The notes beneath the pieces are model-generated. The model made no database searches. It was not told where the DNA came from and was given only the letters and a program-made list of their open reading frames with translations. The translations under genes were made by a program, and so were the position numbers. From the NCBI RefSeq assembly GCF_016860545.1, contig NZ_BNEB01000002.1, positions 1,240,001 to 1,304,000 of the forward strand: a stretch of DNA of 64,000 bases, in the 5' to 3' direction. Shown here piece by piece: positions 48,499 through 56,725 of this stretch. The stretch's first letter is position 1. Each line of letters opens with the position of its first letter. Source of the stretch: Streptomyces asoensis (GTDB lineage: Bacteria; Actinomycetota; Actinomycetes; Streptomycetales; Streptomycetaceae).

Positions 48499-49826
48499 TC
48501 GGAGACCTCGAAGCCCTGCTTCTTCAGGTCGGCGACGGTGTCCGACTGCATCTTCGCCAGGGCGGCGGAGAAGTCGGACTTGTCCTTCGCGGCGGCGCCG
48601 AACGCGTCCTTGAAGGTCGTATAGGCGACGTTCACGTTCGGGCCCCAGGCCGAGGGGGCGGTGGTCTTCGCGATCCTGGCCGCCGTGGTGTAGAAGTCCG
48701 CCTGGTTCGAGAAGTAGTCCGGCGGGGTGGTGAAGGCGCCGCTGAGCTGGGCGGAGGTGGAAGCCGGGTAGATACCGCCCTCCTTGGCCAGCGCGTTGAG
48801 GGCGTCGCCGTCGGTGTTCAGCCAGGCGGCGAACTTCGCGGCGGCCTCCTTGTGCTTGGAGTCCGTCGTCACGGCCGTGGAGGATCCGCCCCAGCTGCCG
48901 GTGACGTCGTCGCTGTTCGACCACTGGGGGAGCGGGGCCATGGCCCACTTGCCCTTGGTGTCGGGCGCGGCGGTGGTCAGGGTGCCCGGGGCCCACACGG
49001 CGGAGACCCAGGCGATCTGCTTGCCGGTGTTCAGCGCCTTGTTCCAGGCCGGCGTGTACATCGGCTGGTTGTCGATGGCGCCCTCCTTGACGAGACCGCC
49101 CCAGAAGTCGGCGACCTTCTTGCTGGCCGTGTCGTCGATGCCGACCTTCCACTTGTCGCCCGAGGTCGTCCACCACTTGGCGCCGGCCTGCTGGGCGAGG
49201 CCCGCGAAGAGACCGGAGTCGTTGGCCGAGAACGTCGTGAGGTCCGTGTCCGGGGCCTTCTTCTTCAGGTCGCGGGCGGTCTGCGCGAACTGCTCCCAGG
49301 TCACCGGGACCTTCAGGCCGTACTTCTTGAAGAGGTCCGCGCGGTAGTAGAACATCATCGGGCCGATGTCCTGGGGCACCGCGTAGACGGCGTCCGTGCC
49401 CAGCGTCGTCTGCTGCCACACTCCGTCGGCGAACTTGCTCTTCGCGTCGCCGACGTCCTTCGCTATGTCCGCCAGCGCGTCGTTGCTGACCAGCGTCGGC
49501 AGGGCCTGGTACTCGGCCTGGACCAGGTCGGGGGCCTTGCCCGCCTTGTGCGCGGTGAGGATCTTGGTGACCAGCGTGTCACCGGACGCCTGCTTCTTCA
49601 CCGTGACGGTGATCTGGTCCTTCTTGCCCTGGCCCTTGTTCCACAGGTCCACGACCTTGTCCATGCCGGGCGTCCACGTCCAGTACGTGAGCGAGACCGG
49701 ACCGGACTCGGCGCCGCCGTCCTCGTCGGACGATCCGCAGGCGGCGAGCGCGGTGGCGCCGAGGGCGACGGCGATGGTGGAAGCTGCACCTCTGACAAAG
49801 AGCCGCCGACGCTTCGTGTTGGGCAT
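48495..49826 (-). CDS. Extracellular sugar-binding lipoprotein of ABC transporter, GanS-like
   Basis: A 443-residue family 1 solute-binding protein with start ATG 49826 and GGGGAGAG upstream. The N-terminus RRRLFVRG followed by a hydrophobic core and lipobox LAAC (Cys30) marks a lipoprotein; the RRxF motif suggests Tat export. The mature part has the two-lobe oligosaccharide-binding pattern: SLTYWTWTPGMDKVVDLWN, ILTAHKAGKAPDLVQAEYQAL, GPMMFYYRADLFKKYGLKVPVTWEQ and late aromatic-rich motifs. It would capture galacto-oligosaccharides released by the GH53 enzyme. It is first in the operon; a palindromic operator covers its promoter. Confidence 0.92.
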   Translation of the reverse strand: MPNTKRRRLFVRGAASTIAVALGATALAACGSSDEDGGAESGPVSLTYWTWTPGMDKVVDLWNKGQGKKDQITVTVKKQASGDTLVTKILTAHKAGKAPDLVQAEYQALPTLVSNDALADIAKDVGDAKSKFADGVWQQTTLGTDAVYAVPQDIGPMMFYYRADLFKKYGLKVPVTWEQFAQTARDLKKKAPDTDLTTFSANDSGLFAGLAQQAGAKWWTTSGDKWKVGIDDTASKKVADFWGGLVKEGAIDNQPMYTPAWNKALNTGKQIAWVSAVWAPGTLTTAAPDTKGKWAMAPLPQWSNSDDVTGSWGGSSTAVTTDSKHKEAAAKFAAWLNTDGDALNALAKEGGIYPASTSAQLSGAFTTPPDYFSNQADFYTTAARIAKTTAPSAWGPNVNVAYTTFKDAFGAAAKDKSDFSAALAKMQSDTVADLKKQGFEVSE

Positions 49827-49926
49827 GGATCTCTCCCCTGACCTGGGTTCCCGCCCGGTGCGAGAACCTGCCATGCGATCACGTGGGCCGGGTCCTCGCC
49901 CGTCGCGAAAACCCTGCCCTGGTGTC

Positions 49927-49940
49927 TGTGAGCGTTCACA
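49927..49940. promoter_or_regulatory. LacI-type operator TGTGAGCGTTCACA in the galactan divergent promoter
   Basis: TGTGAGCGTTCACA is a palindrome apart from its central pair of bases, of the LacI/GanR size and shape. It lies immediately downstream of the binding-protein -10 hexamer on the minus strand, so bound repressor would block the transporter operon. It is about 20 bases upstream of the weak -35-like element for the GH42 gene on the plus strand and could affect both. Confidence 0.85.
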
Positions 49941-49968
49941 GTAGAGAAACATCCCGGACACTTGTCAA
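49940..49968 (-). promoter_or_regulatory. SigA/HrdB-type promoter of the galacto-oligosaccharide transporter operon
   Basis: On the minus strand a perfect TTGACA (49968-49963) is followed after exactly 17 bases by TCTACT (49945-49940). Transcription would start near 49933, inside the operator, leaving a leader of about 105 bases before the lipoprotein start. Confidence 0.75.
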
Positions 49969-50056
49969 TGGTTGTTGCTGTGCGGTTATGTTGGGCTCCG
50001 AACGACGCAGCAGTGTGTGCACGTTCCCAAATGATCGATTAAATGGGAGAGATCCA

Positions 50057-52078
50057 ATGCCGGAGACCAGCCCCCGGGGCCTGACCAGGCTCGCCTTCGG
50101 TGGGGACTACAACCCCGAGCAGTGGCCGGAAAGCGTCTGGCAGGACGACGTCCGGCTGATGCGGGAGGCCGGCGTCACCATGGTGAGCGTCGGGATCTTC
50201 TCCTGGGCCCTGCTGGAGACCTCGCCCGGCGAGTACGACTTCGGCTGGCTGGACCGCGTCATCGGTCTGCTGCACGACAACGGCATCCGCGTCGACCTGG
50301 GCACCCCGACCGTGGCGCCGCCCGTCTGGTTCTACCGTCAGCACCCCGACGCGCTGCCCGTGACCGCCGAGGGCGTACGCCTGGAGTTCGGCTCCCGCGG
50401 CGCGATCTGCCACAGCAACGCGGACTACCGCGCGGCCGCGGCGAACATCACCACCCGCCTCGCCGAACGCTACGGCGACCACCCCGCACTGGCGATGTGG
50501 CACGTGCACAACGAGTACGGCGTGCCCGTCTCCGCCTGCTACTGCGACTCCTGCGCGGCCCACTTCCGCCGCTGGCTGGAGACGACGTACGGCACGGTCG
50601 ACGCGGTCAACGAGGCCTGGGGCACCGCCTTCTGGGGCCAGCGCTACGCGAGCTTCGACGACATCAACCCGCCGCGTGCCACCCCGACCGTCGGCAACCC
50701 GGGGCAGGCGCTGGACTACAAGCGGTTCGCCGACGCCACCATGCGCGAGAACTTCCGCGCGGAGCGGGACATCCTGCACCGGCTCGCGCCCGGCGTCCCG
50801 GTGACGACCAACTTCATGACCGCCCTCAGCCAGTGCGACTCCGTCGACTACTGGGCCTGGGGCCGTGAGGTCGACATCGTCACCAACGACCACTACCTGA
50901 TCACCGACGGCCGCCGTACGCACGTCAACCTCGCGATGGCCGCCGACCTCACCCGCTCCGTCGCGGGCGGCGCCCCCTGGATCCTGCTGGAGCACTCCAC
51001 CTCGGGCATCAACTGGCAGCCGCGCAACCCCGCCAAGGCCCCCGGCCAGATGGCCCGCAACTCCCTGGGCCACGTGGCCCGCGGCTCCGAGGGCGCCATG
51101 TTCTTCCAGTGGCGGCAGTCCCGGCGCGGCGCCGAGAAGTTCCACTCGGCGATGGTCCCGCACGGCGGCACCGACACGCGCGTGTGGCGCGAGGTCGTCG
51201 AGCTCGGCGCCGGACTGGACTCGCTCGCCTCCGTCCGCGGCACCCGCACCGAGGCCGACGTGGCCGTGCTCTGGGACTGGCACTCCTGGTGGGCGCAGAG
51301 CCTCGACTGGCGGCCCAGCGAGGACGCCGACCCGCGCGAGCGCGCCGACGCCTTCTACGAAGCCCTCTACGACCGCCACCTGACCGTCGACTTCGCCCAC
51401 CCCGAGGCCGACCTGTCCCGGTACCCGCTGGTCGTGGTGCCCGCGCTGTACCTGATGACGGAGGCGGCCGGGAACAACCTGGCGGAGTACGTCGCCGGCG
51501 GCGGCACCCTCGTCGTGTCGTACTTCTCCGGCATCGTCGACGAGCACGACGCCGTCCACGAGGGCGCCTGCCCCGGTGCGCTGCGCGACGTCCTGGGCCT
51601 GACCGTCGAGGAGTTCTCACCGCTGCTCGCGGGCGAGGACGTGCGCCTCACCGGCCCCGACGGGCAGGACCTCACCGGCGACGTGTGGACGGAGTTCGTC
51701 GTGCCGCGCGGCGCCGAGACCGTCTGGACCTACGCCGAAGGGCTCACCGCCGGTCACCCGGCCGTGACGCGGCACCGGCTCGGCGAGGGCACGGCCTGGT
51801 ACGTCTCCACCCGACTCGGCCCCGAGGGCCTGGACGCGCTGCTGGGCCGGGCCGCCGAGGACGCCGGGATCTCCCCGCGCGCGGACCTCCCGTACGACGT
51901 CGAGGTGGTGCGCCGCTCCGGCGGGACGGGCAGCTACCTCTTCGCGATCAACCACACCGCCGCCGACGCCAAGGTGCCGCTGGAGACCTCCGGCACCGAA
52001 CTGCTGACGGGCGAACGCGCCGCCGGCCGCCTCGCGGTCCCGGCGGGAGCCGTGCGGGTCGTACGACTCGACGGCTGA
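50057..52078 (+). CDS. ganA: GH42 beta-galactosidase (cytoplasmic, galactan locus)
   Basis: A 673-residue GH42 enzyme (ATG 50057, GGGAGAGA upstream) without a signal peptide. The TIM barrel has FGGDYNPEQWPE at the N-terminus, acid/base Glu in MWHVHNEYGVP, a CYCDSC zinc-type cysteine cluster, WAWGREVDIVTNDHYL and nucleophile Glu in ILLEHSTSGINWQPRN. A trimerisation domain (about 395-600, with YLMTEAAGNNLAEYVAGGG and the FSGIVDEHD motif) and a C-terminal beta domain follow. It hydrolyses terminal beta-galactosides from imported galacto-oligosaccharides to galactose. It is divergent from the transporter operon and followed by the GH53 gene 103 bases later. Confidence 0.94.
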   Translation: MPETSPRGLTRLAFGGDYNPEQWPESVWQDDVRLMREAGVTMVSVGIFSWALLETSPGEYDFGWLDRVIGLLHDNGIRVDLGTPTVAPPVWFYRQHPDALPVTAEGVRLEFGSRGAICHSNADYRAAAANITTRLAERYGDHPALAMWHVHNEYGVPVSACYCDSCAAHFRRWLETTYGTVDAVNEAWGTAFWGQRYASFDDINPPRATPTVGNPGQALDYKRFADATMRENFRAERDILHRLAPGVPVTTNFMTALSQCDSVDYWAWGREVDIVTNDHYLITDGRRTHVNLAMAADLTRSVAGGAPWILLEHSTSGINWQPRNPAKAPGQMARNSLGHVARGSEGAMFFQWRQSRRGAEKFHSAMVPHGGTDTRVWREVVELGAGLDSLASVRGTRTEADVAVLWDWHSWWAQSLDWRPSEDADPRERADAFYEALYDRHLTVDFAHPEADLSRYPLVVVPALYLMTEAAGNNLAEYVAGGGTLVVSYFSGIVDEHDAVHEGACPGALRDVLGLTVEEFSPLLAGEDVRLTGPDGQDLTGDVWTEFVVPRGAETVWTYAEGLTAGHPAVTRHRLGEGTAWYVSTRLGPEGLDALLGRAAEDAGISPRADLPYDVEVVRRSGGTGSYLFAINHTAADAKVPLETSGTELLTGERAAGRLAVPAGAVRVVRLDG

Positions 52079-52181
52079 CCCGACTCCCCCTTCGCCCGTG
52101 GAGCCGCGAGCCGCGGGCGGAGGGGGCCCCTCACCCCACGAGGGAACCCCACCCATCACGTCGAAGGGACGACGGACGACG

Positions 52182-53750
52182 ATGTTCCATCCCAGACGCA
52201 CCCTCAGGGCACTGCTCCTGCCGCTCGCCGCCGGGCTCGCCCTCACCGCCCTGCCCGCCCAGACGGCGCAGGCGGCCACCACCCTCACCAACGGCGGCTT
52301 CGAGACCGACGGCGCCGGCACCGCGACCCCGGCCGGCTGGTCGACGTACTCGGCGACCGGACAGAACTCCGCCTCGTTCACCGAGTCCGGCGGCCACGGC
52401 GGCAGTTACCGGCTCTCCCACTACTCGGCCTCCGCCTACAAGGTCGAGACGTACCAGTACCTGTCCGGACTCACCAACGGCGCCTACAAGCTGACCGCGT
52501 GGGTGCGCTCCGGAGGCGGCCAGAACTCCGCCTACCTGGCCCTGAAGAACTGCGGCAGCGCCGAGCAGCGCACCGACCTGCCGGTGTCGTCCAGCAACTG
52601 GATACGGATCGTCACGTCGATCAACGTCACCAACAACCAGTGCACCATCAGCGTCAACAGTGACGCGAACGCGGGCAACTGGATCAATGTCGACGACCTG
52701 ACCTTCACCTCGGGCTCGACCGGCCTGTCCGTCAAGGGCGCCGACATCTCGTCCCTGCCCAAGAGCGAAGCCTTCGGCGGTGTCTACCGGACCGCCTCGG
52801 GCACCGCAGGCGACGCCGTCGGCATCCTCAGGAGCGCCGGGATGAACTACGCGCGCCTGAAAGTGTGGGTGAACCCCGCCGACGGCTACAACAACAAGGC
52901 GCGCACCCTCGCCCTCGCCAAGCGGATCAAGGCCTCCGGCATGAAGCTGCTGGTCGACTTCCACTACTCCGACACCTGGGCCGACCCGGGCAAGCAGACC
53001 AAGCCGGCCGCGTGGTCCGGCCACTCCTACAGCCAGCTGAAGACGGACGTCTACAACCACACCTACGACGTCCTGAACGCCCTCAAGGCACAGGGCACCA
53101 CGGCGGACATGGTCCAGGTCGGCAATGAGATCAACGGCGGCATGCTGTGGTCCGAGGGCTCCACCGACAACTGGTCGCAGCTCGCCGGCCTGCTCAACTC
53201 CGGTTACAGCGCGGCCAAGGCGGTCTCCTCCGGCACCCAGGTCGCCCTGCACCTGGCGAACGCCGGTGACGACGCCACCGTGCGCTGGTGGTTCGACAGC
53301 GCCAAGACGTACGGCGTGAACTACGACCTGATCGGCCTGTCGTACTACGGCTACTGGCACGGCTCACTGGCCGCCGCGCAGACCACCCTCGACGACGTGG
53401 CCTCCCGCTACGCCAAGCCGGTCTTCATCGCCGAGACGGCCTACCCCTTCCGCCTCGACAGCGACGATGCGCTCGTCAACCAGATCGACACCACGGGTGA
53501 ACTGGTCGGCGGCTACCCGGCGACCGCCGCGGGCCAGCTCGCCTGGATGAACGCCGTGGCGAACATCGTGGAGGCCGTCCCGAACGGCCGCGGACTCGGC
53601 GTCTTCTACTGGGAGGCGACCTGGACCGCCGTCACCGGCAACGGCTGGGACCCGGCCGACGCGAGCTCCGGCAACGGCTGGGAGAACCAGGCCCTGTTCG
53701 GCTTCGACGACCGGGCGCTGTCCTCCATGGCGTGGTTCGCGCACCGCTGA
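52182..53750 (+). CDS. ganB: Secreted GH53 arabinogalactan endo-beta-1,4-galactanase with N-terminal CBM
   Basis: A 522-residue secreted enzyme with ATG 52182. The signal peptide runs through RRTLRALLLPLAAGLALTALPAQTAQAA. A jelly-roll carbohydrate-binding module (about residues 32-175: NGGFETDGAGTATPAGWSTYS, ESGGHGGSYRLSHYSA, INVDDLTF) resembles the galactan-binding CBM61 type. The GH53 barrel (about 180-522) shows KGADISSLP, YARLKVWVNPADG, VDFHYSDTWADPGKQ, acid/base Glu in VQVGNEINGGMLW and nucleophile Glu in FIAETAYPF. It cleaves beta-1,4-galactan of pectin side chains, supplying oligomers to the divergently encoded ABC importer. Confidence 0.94.
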   Translation: MFHPRRTLRALLLPLAAGLALTALPAQTAQAATTLTNGGFETDGAGTATPAGWSTYSATGQNSASFTESGGHGGSYRLSHYSASAYKVETYQYLSGLTNGAYKLTAWVRSGGGQNSAYLALKNCGSAEQRTDLPVSSSNWIRIVTSINVTNNQCTISVNSDANAGNWINVDDLTFTSGSTGLSVKGADISSLPKSEAFGGVYRTASGTAGDAVGILRSAGMNYARLKVWVNPADGYNNKARTLALAKRIKASGMKLLVDFHYSDTWADPGKQTKPAAWSGHSYSQLKTDVYNHTYDVLNALKAQGTTADMVQVGNEINGGMLWSEGSTDNWSQLAGLLNSGYSAAKAVSSGTQVALHLANAGDDATVRWWFDSAKTYGVNYDLIGLSYYGYWHGSLAAAQTTLDDVASRYAKPVFIAETAYPFRLDSDDALVNQIDTTGELVGGYPATAAGQLAWMNAVANIVEAVPNGRGLGVFYWEATWTAVTGNGWDPADASSGNGWENQALFGFDDRALSSMAWFAHR

Positions 53751-53777
53751 TCACCTGATCCTCCGTCCCGGTGACAA

Positions 53778-53806
53778 GGGCCCGGCCGCCTCCTGCGGCC
53801 GGGCCC
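53778..53806. terminator. Stem-loop terminator after the GH53 gene
   Basis: A perfect 12-base stem, 53778-53789 with 53795-53806, and a five-base loop, 28 bases after the GH53 stop. Confidence 0.8.
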
Positions 53807-53967
53807 CTGACCGTCTCCCGTCCGGTCTGCGACGAACACCCTTGTGCCACAGGGGTGTTGGATCCAGGCCAAGGGGCGCGGAGTACGGGACACGGTGGCC
53901 CCCGCTGCGGAAGAGTGGGAAGACGCGGTCCGAGGGAGCCCCGACCGACGGGACAGAGGGGACGACG

Positions 53968-54255
53968 ATGCTGACGACTCCCGTGAGCGAGAGGCGACTG
54001 GACATCCTGGAGTGGCTGAAGGAGCCGGCCCGGCACTTCCCACCGCAACGACACGGCGACCTCGTCGAGGACGGCGTCACGGTGGACGGCGTCGCGACCA
54101 AACTGGGCGTGCGCCGCCAGGTGGCGAGCACCCACCTCACGCTGCTCGCGGGCATCGGCCTGCTGCGCGCCAAGCGGATCGGGCGCCGCACCTACTACCG
54201 GCGCGACGAGATGCGCATAGCCGAAGTGGCGCGCATGTTCGAGAAGGGCTGGTAG
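53968..54255 (+). CDS. Small ArsR-like winged-helix regulator
   Basis: A 95-residue protein (ATG 53968, GAGGGG upstream). Its winged helix is SERRLDILEWLKEPARHFPPQ, DGVTVDGVATKLGVRRQVASTHLTLLAGIGLLRAKRIGRRTYYRRDE, with QVASTHLTLL as recognition helix. The short size and the end at MFEKGW are usual for ArsR-type metal-free regulators in actinomycetes. No metal-binding Cys/His cluster is seen. No obvious target; it stands alone between the galactan locus and the SMP-30 gene. Confidence 0.82.
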   Translation: MLTTPVSERRLDILEWLKEPARHFPPQRHGDLVEDGVTVDGVATKLGVRRQVASTHLTLLAGIGLLRAKRIGRRTYYRRDEMRIAEVARMFEKGW

Positions 54256-54391
54256 CGGACGCCGGCGAACACGGCGCGGGGCCGCGGCAACGCCCGGCGC
54301 ACGGCCCGGCGACGGAAAGTCCACGTCCGGCACGAGCCGGCCACGGCCCCGCCTGGGAGGATGGCCGCCTCCCCAAGGAAGGGCGAACCCC

Positions 54392-55351
54392 ATGGACCGT
54401 CGGACCCCCCTCGTCCCCCTCAGGTACCTCACCCTCCCGGGACACGGACCCGAGGACGTCGTCGCCGACCCCGCGGGGCGCGTGCTGACCGGGGTGGCGG
54501 ACGGGCGGATCCTGCGGGTCGACGGCCTGGACGACCCGTCCGCGCCCCGCGTGGAGCAGGTCGCCGAGATCGACGGACGGCCCCTCGGTCTCGAACTCCT
54601 CCCGGACGGCGACCTGCTGGTGTGCAGCGCCGACGGCGCGCTGCTGCACGTCGACCTCGGCGGCGGCACCGGGAAGGCCCGCGTCCTGACCGGGTCGGCG
54701 GCGGGGGAGCGGCTGCGGTTCTGCAGCAACGTCGTCGCCCTGCCCGACGGGACCGTGTACTTCACCGTCTCCAGCCGGGTCCATCCCCTGCGGGACTGGA
54801 TGGGCGACCTCGTCGAACACACCGGCACCGGACGCCTGCTGCGTCTGGAGCCGGGCGCCCGGGAGGCCGAAGTCGTCCTGGAGGGGCTCCAGTTCGCCAA
54901 CGGTCTGGCGCGCGGCGCCGACGACTCCTTCCTGATCGTCGCCGAGACCGGCGCCCGCCGCCTCACCCGCTACGGCCTCACCGGCCCCCGGGCGGGCCGG
55001 GCCGAGTCCCTCGTCGAGGACCTGCCCGGCTACCCGGACAACCTGTGGCGCGGCGCGCCGGACGGCCCGGTCTGGGTGGCGCTGGCCGGCCCGCGCGTCC
55101 CCCCGCTCGACCTGCTGCACCGCGCCGGCCCCGCGGTCCGCCGCCGTGCCGCCCGCCTCGCCCGGAGCGCGCCCTATCGCCCGTCCGGTACCGCGGGCGT
55201 CCTCGCCGTCGACGACGACGGCCGGATCGTCCACCACCTCACCCGCCGCCGCTCCGGGTTCCGTATGGTCACGAGCGTCTGCGAGACCGGCGGCCGGCTG
55301 GTCCTCGGCAGCCTCGCCGAGCGGGGCATCGCGGTCTGCGAGGCACCGTGA
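54392..55351 (+). CDS. SMP-30/strictosidine-synthase-like beta-propeller lactonase
   Basis: A 319-residue six-bladed beta-propeller protein (GGAAGGG upstream of ATG 54392). Family landmarks are GPEDVVADPAGRVLTGVADGRI, RPLGLELLPDGDLLVC, FCSNVVALPDGTVYFT, LEGLQFANGLARGADDSFLIVAETGARRLTRYGLTG and DLPGYPDNLWRG; the paired NGLA and ETGARR/PGYPDN signatures are those of strictosidine synthase-like proteins. In bacteria these are calcium-dependent lactonases or esterases. There is no signal peptide. The substrate is unknown. Confidence 0.87.
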   Translation: MDRRTPLVPLRYLTLPGHGPEDVVADPAGRVLTGVADGRILRVDGLDDPSAPRVEQVAEIDGRPLGLELLPDGDLLVCSADGALLHVDLGGGTGKARVLTGSAAGERLRFCSNVVALPDGTVYFTVSSRVHPLRDWMGDLVEHTGTGRLLRLEPGAREAEVVLEGLQFANGLARGADDSFLIVAETGARRLTRYGLTGPRAGRAESLVEDLPGYPDNLWRGAPDGPVWVALAGPRVPPLDLLHRAGPAVRRRAARLARSAPYRPSGTAGVLAVDDDGRIVHHLTRRRSGFRMVTSVCETGGRLVLGSLAERGIAVCEAP

Positions 55352-55436
55352 CCTGCTGACCCGGCGCTAGGCTGGTGCCCGGTCGTGATCACTCCGGCGA
55401 GGCGGGTGACCCCGGCCCGGGCAGGAGACGTACGAC

Positions 55437-55892
55437 ATGACAGCTCCGGAGGCCGAGAGCCTGCGTACCGGTGCCGCGCGCCGGACCGGCGGGCAGGGGC
55501 AGCTCCCGGTGGTCGCCGTCGTGGCGGTCGGCGGTGGGATCGGTGCCGCCGCCCGGTACGCGGCCTCGCTGTGGTGGCCCACCCCGGGCGGCCACTTCCC
55601 CTGGACCACGTTCTGGGTGAACGTCGTCGGCTGCGCGGTGATCGGGTGCTTCCTCGTGCTGATCACCGAGGCGGTGCGGGTCCACCGGCTGGTGCGGCCG
55701 TTCTTCGGCACCGGGGTGCTGGGCGGCTTCACCACGTTCTCCACCTATGCCGTCGACATCCGGCAGCTGTTCGGCGAGGGCCGGCCCGGTACGGCCCTCG
55801 CCTATCTCGCCGCCACCCTGTCGGCGGCGCTCCTCGCGGTGTGGCTGGCGGCCGCGGCGACCCGCCGCGCTCTCGAGTGGAGGCTCCGATGA
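55437..55892 (+). CDS. crcB: Fluoride exporter subunit CrcB (Fluc), first copy
   Basis: A 151-residue four-helix protein with an N-terminal extension of about 25 residues. It shows [13 protein letters not shown] in helix 1, [15 protein letters not shown] (the Asn of the fluoride pathway) in helix 2, and the [15 protein letters not shown] break that carries the central sodium site and the phenylalanine pair in helix 3. Fluc channels are dual-topology dimers. The presence of two unequal copies in this operon fits a heterodimer. Its stop overlaps the next start by four bases. No fluoride riboswitch was recognised in the 85-base leader. Confidence 0.95.
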   Translation: MTAPEAESLRTGAARRTGGQGQLPVVAVVAVGGGIGAAARYAASLWWPTPGGHFPWTTFWVNVVGCAVIGCFLVLITEAVRVHRLVRPFFGTGVLGGFTTFSTYAVDIRQLFGEGRPGTALAYLAATLSAALLAVWLAAAATRRALEWRLR

Positions 55893-56269
55893 CCAGGCTG
55901 ACCGGCAATGCCCTGCGGCTGACCGTCTTCGTCGGCGAGAACGACACCTGGCACCGCAAGCCCCTGTACACGGAGATCGTGCACCGCGCGCACGCGGCCG
56001 GTCTCGCGGGCGCCAGCGTCTTCCGCGGCATCGAGGGCTTCGGCGCCTCCTCGCTGATCCACACGTCCCGGCTGCTCTCGCTGAGCGAGGACATGCCGGT
56101 CGCGGTCGTCGTCGTGGACACGGAGGAGCGCGTGCGGGCCTTCCTGCCCGAGCTGGACGAGCTGGTCACGGAGGGCATGGTGACCCTCGATCCCTGTGAG
56201 GTCATCCGGTACGTGGGCCGTGGAGCGAACCGGGGCGATACGGACACGAAGGGTAAGAGGTCGTTGTGA
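55889..56269 (+). CDS. DUF190 (PII-like) protein between two crcB genes
   Basis: A 126-residue protein starting at ATG 55889 inside the first crcB stop (ATGA). The DUF190 fold is PII-like: [45 protein letters not shown] (landmarks [12 protein letters not shown] and [12 protein letters not shown]), then [32 protein letters not shown]190 proteins resemble nitrogen-sensor PII trimers and often sit next to CrcB. A regulatory role, such as gating fluoride export by nucleotide, is an inference. Its stop overlaps the next crcB start. Confidence 0.9.
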   Translation: MTRLTGNALRLTVFVGENDTWHRKPLYTEIVHRAHAAGLAGASVFRGIEGFGASSLIHTSRLLSLSEDMPVAVVVVDTEERVRAFLPELDELVTEGMVTLDPCEVIRYVGRGANRGDTDTKGKRSL

Positions 56270-56631
56270 ACTGGCTGGTGGTCGTCGCCGGTGGCATGAT
56301 CGGCGCCCCGCTGCGCTATCTGACCGACCGTGCGGTGCAGTCCCGGCACGACTCGCTCTTCCCGTGGGGGACCTTCGTCGTCAACGTCACCGGCTGTCTG
56401 ATCCTCGGCACCCTGGCCGGAGCGACCGCCGTCGGCTCCGACCTGCGGTTGTTCCTGGGGACCGGCCTCTGCGGGGCGCTGACGACGTACTCCACGTTCT
56501 CGTACGAGACACTACGGCTGACCGAGACCGGAGCGGGCCTCTACGCGGCCGTCAACGCCGTGGCGAGCGTCGTGCTGGGTCTCGGCGCCGCGTCCGCCGG
56601 TCTCGCGATCGGCGCGTGGGCGTGGTCCTAG
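56266..56631 (+). CDS. crcB: Fluoride exporter subunit CrcB (Fluc), second copy
   Basis: A 121-residue four-helix protein starting at GTG 56266, overlapping the DUF190 stop (GTGA). Motifs are [35 protein letters not shown] and [19 protein letters not shown], equivalent to the first copy but clearly diverged. With opposite topologies the two proteins would form one heterodimeric fluoride channel. The run of four-base overlaps shows crcB-DUF190-crcB is a single operon. Confidence 0.95.
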   Translation: MNWLVVVAGGMIGAPLRYLTDRAVQSRHDSLFPWGTFVVNVTGCLILGTLAGATAVGSDLRLFLGTGLCGALTTYSTFSYETLRLTETGAGLYAAVNAVASVVLGLGAASAGLAIGAWAWS

Positions 56632-56725
56632 GCGGTCCCGTCGGCTCCCCGCCTGGTAGGACTGTGCCTGACACCGGAACGTCTACAACGCTGTCGACAC
56701 ATTCGTCTTCTCAGAACTGGATTCC

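Noticed and set aside
45567..49968. CebR-type regulation or cellobiose specificity for the ABC operon
   Set aside because: The LacI gene and transporter look superficially like cebR/cebEFG, but no TGGGAGCGCTCCCA box is present here and the neighbours are GH42 and GH53, so galactan is the better reading.
55352..55436. Possible fluoride riboswitch before crcB
   Set aside because: The conserved GGNGAUG and CUGAUG-type core segments were not found in the short leader; only a TAGGCT -10-like element is visible.
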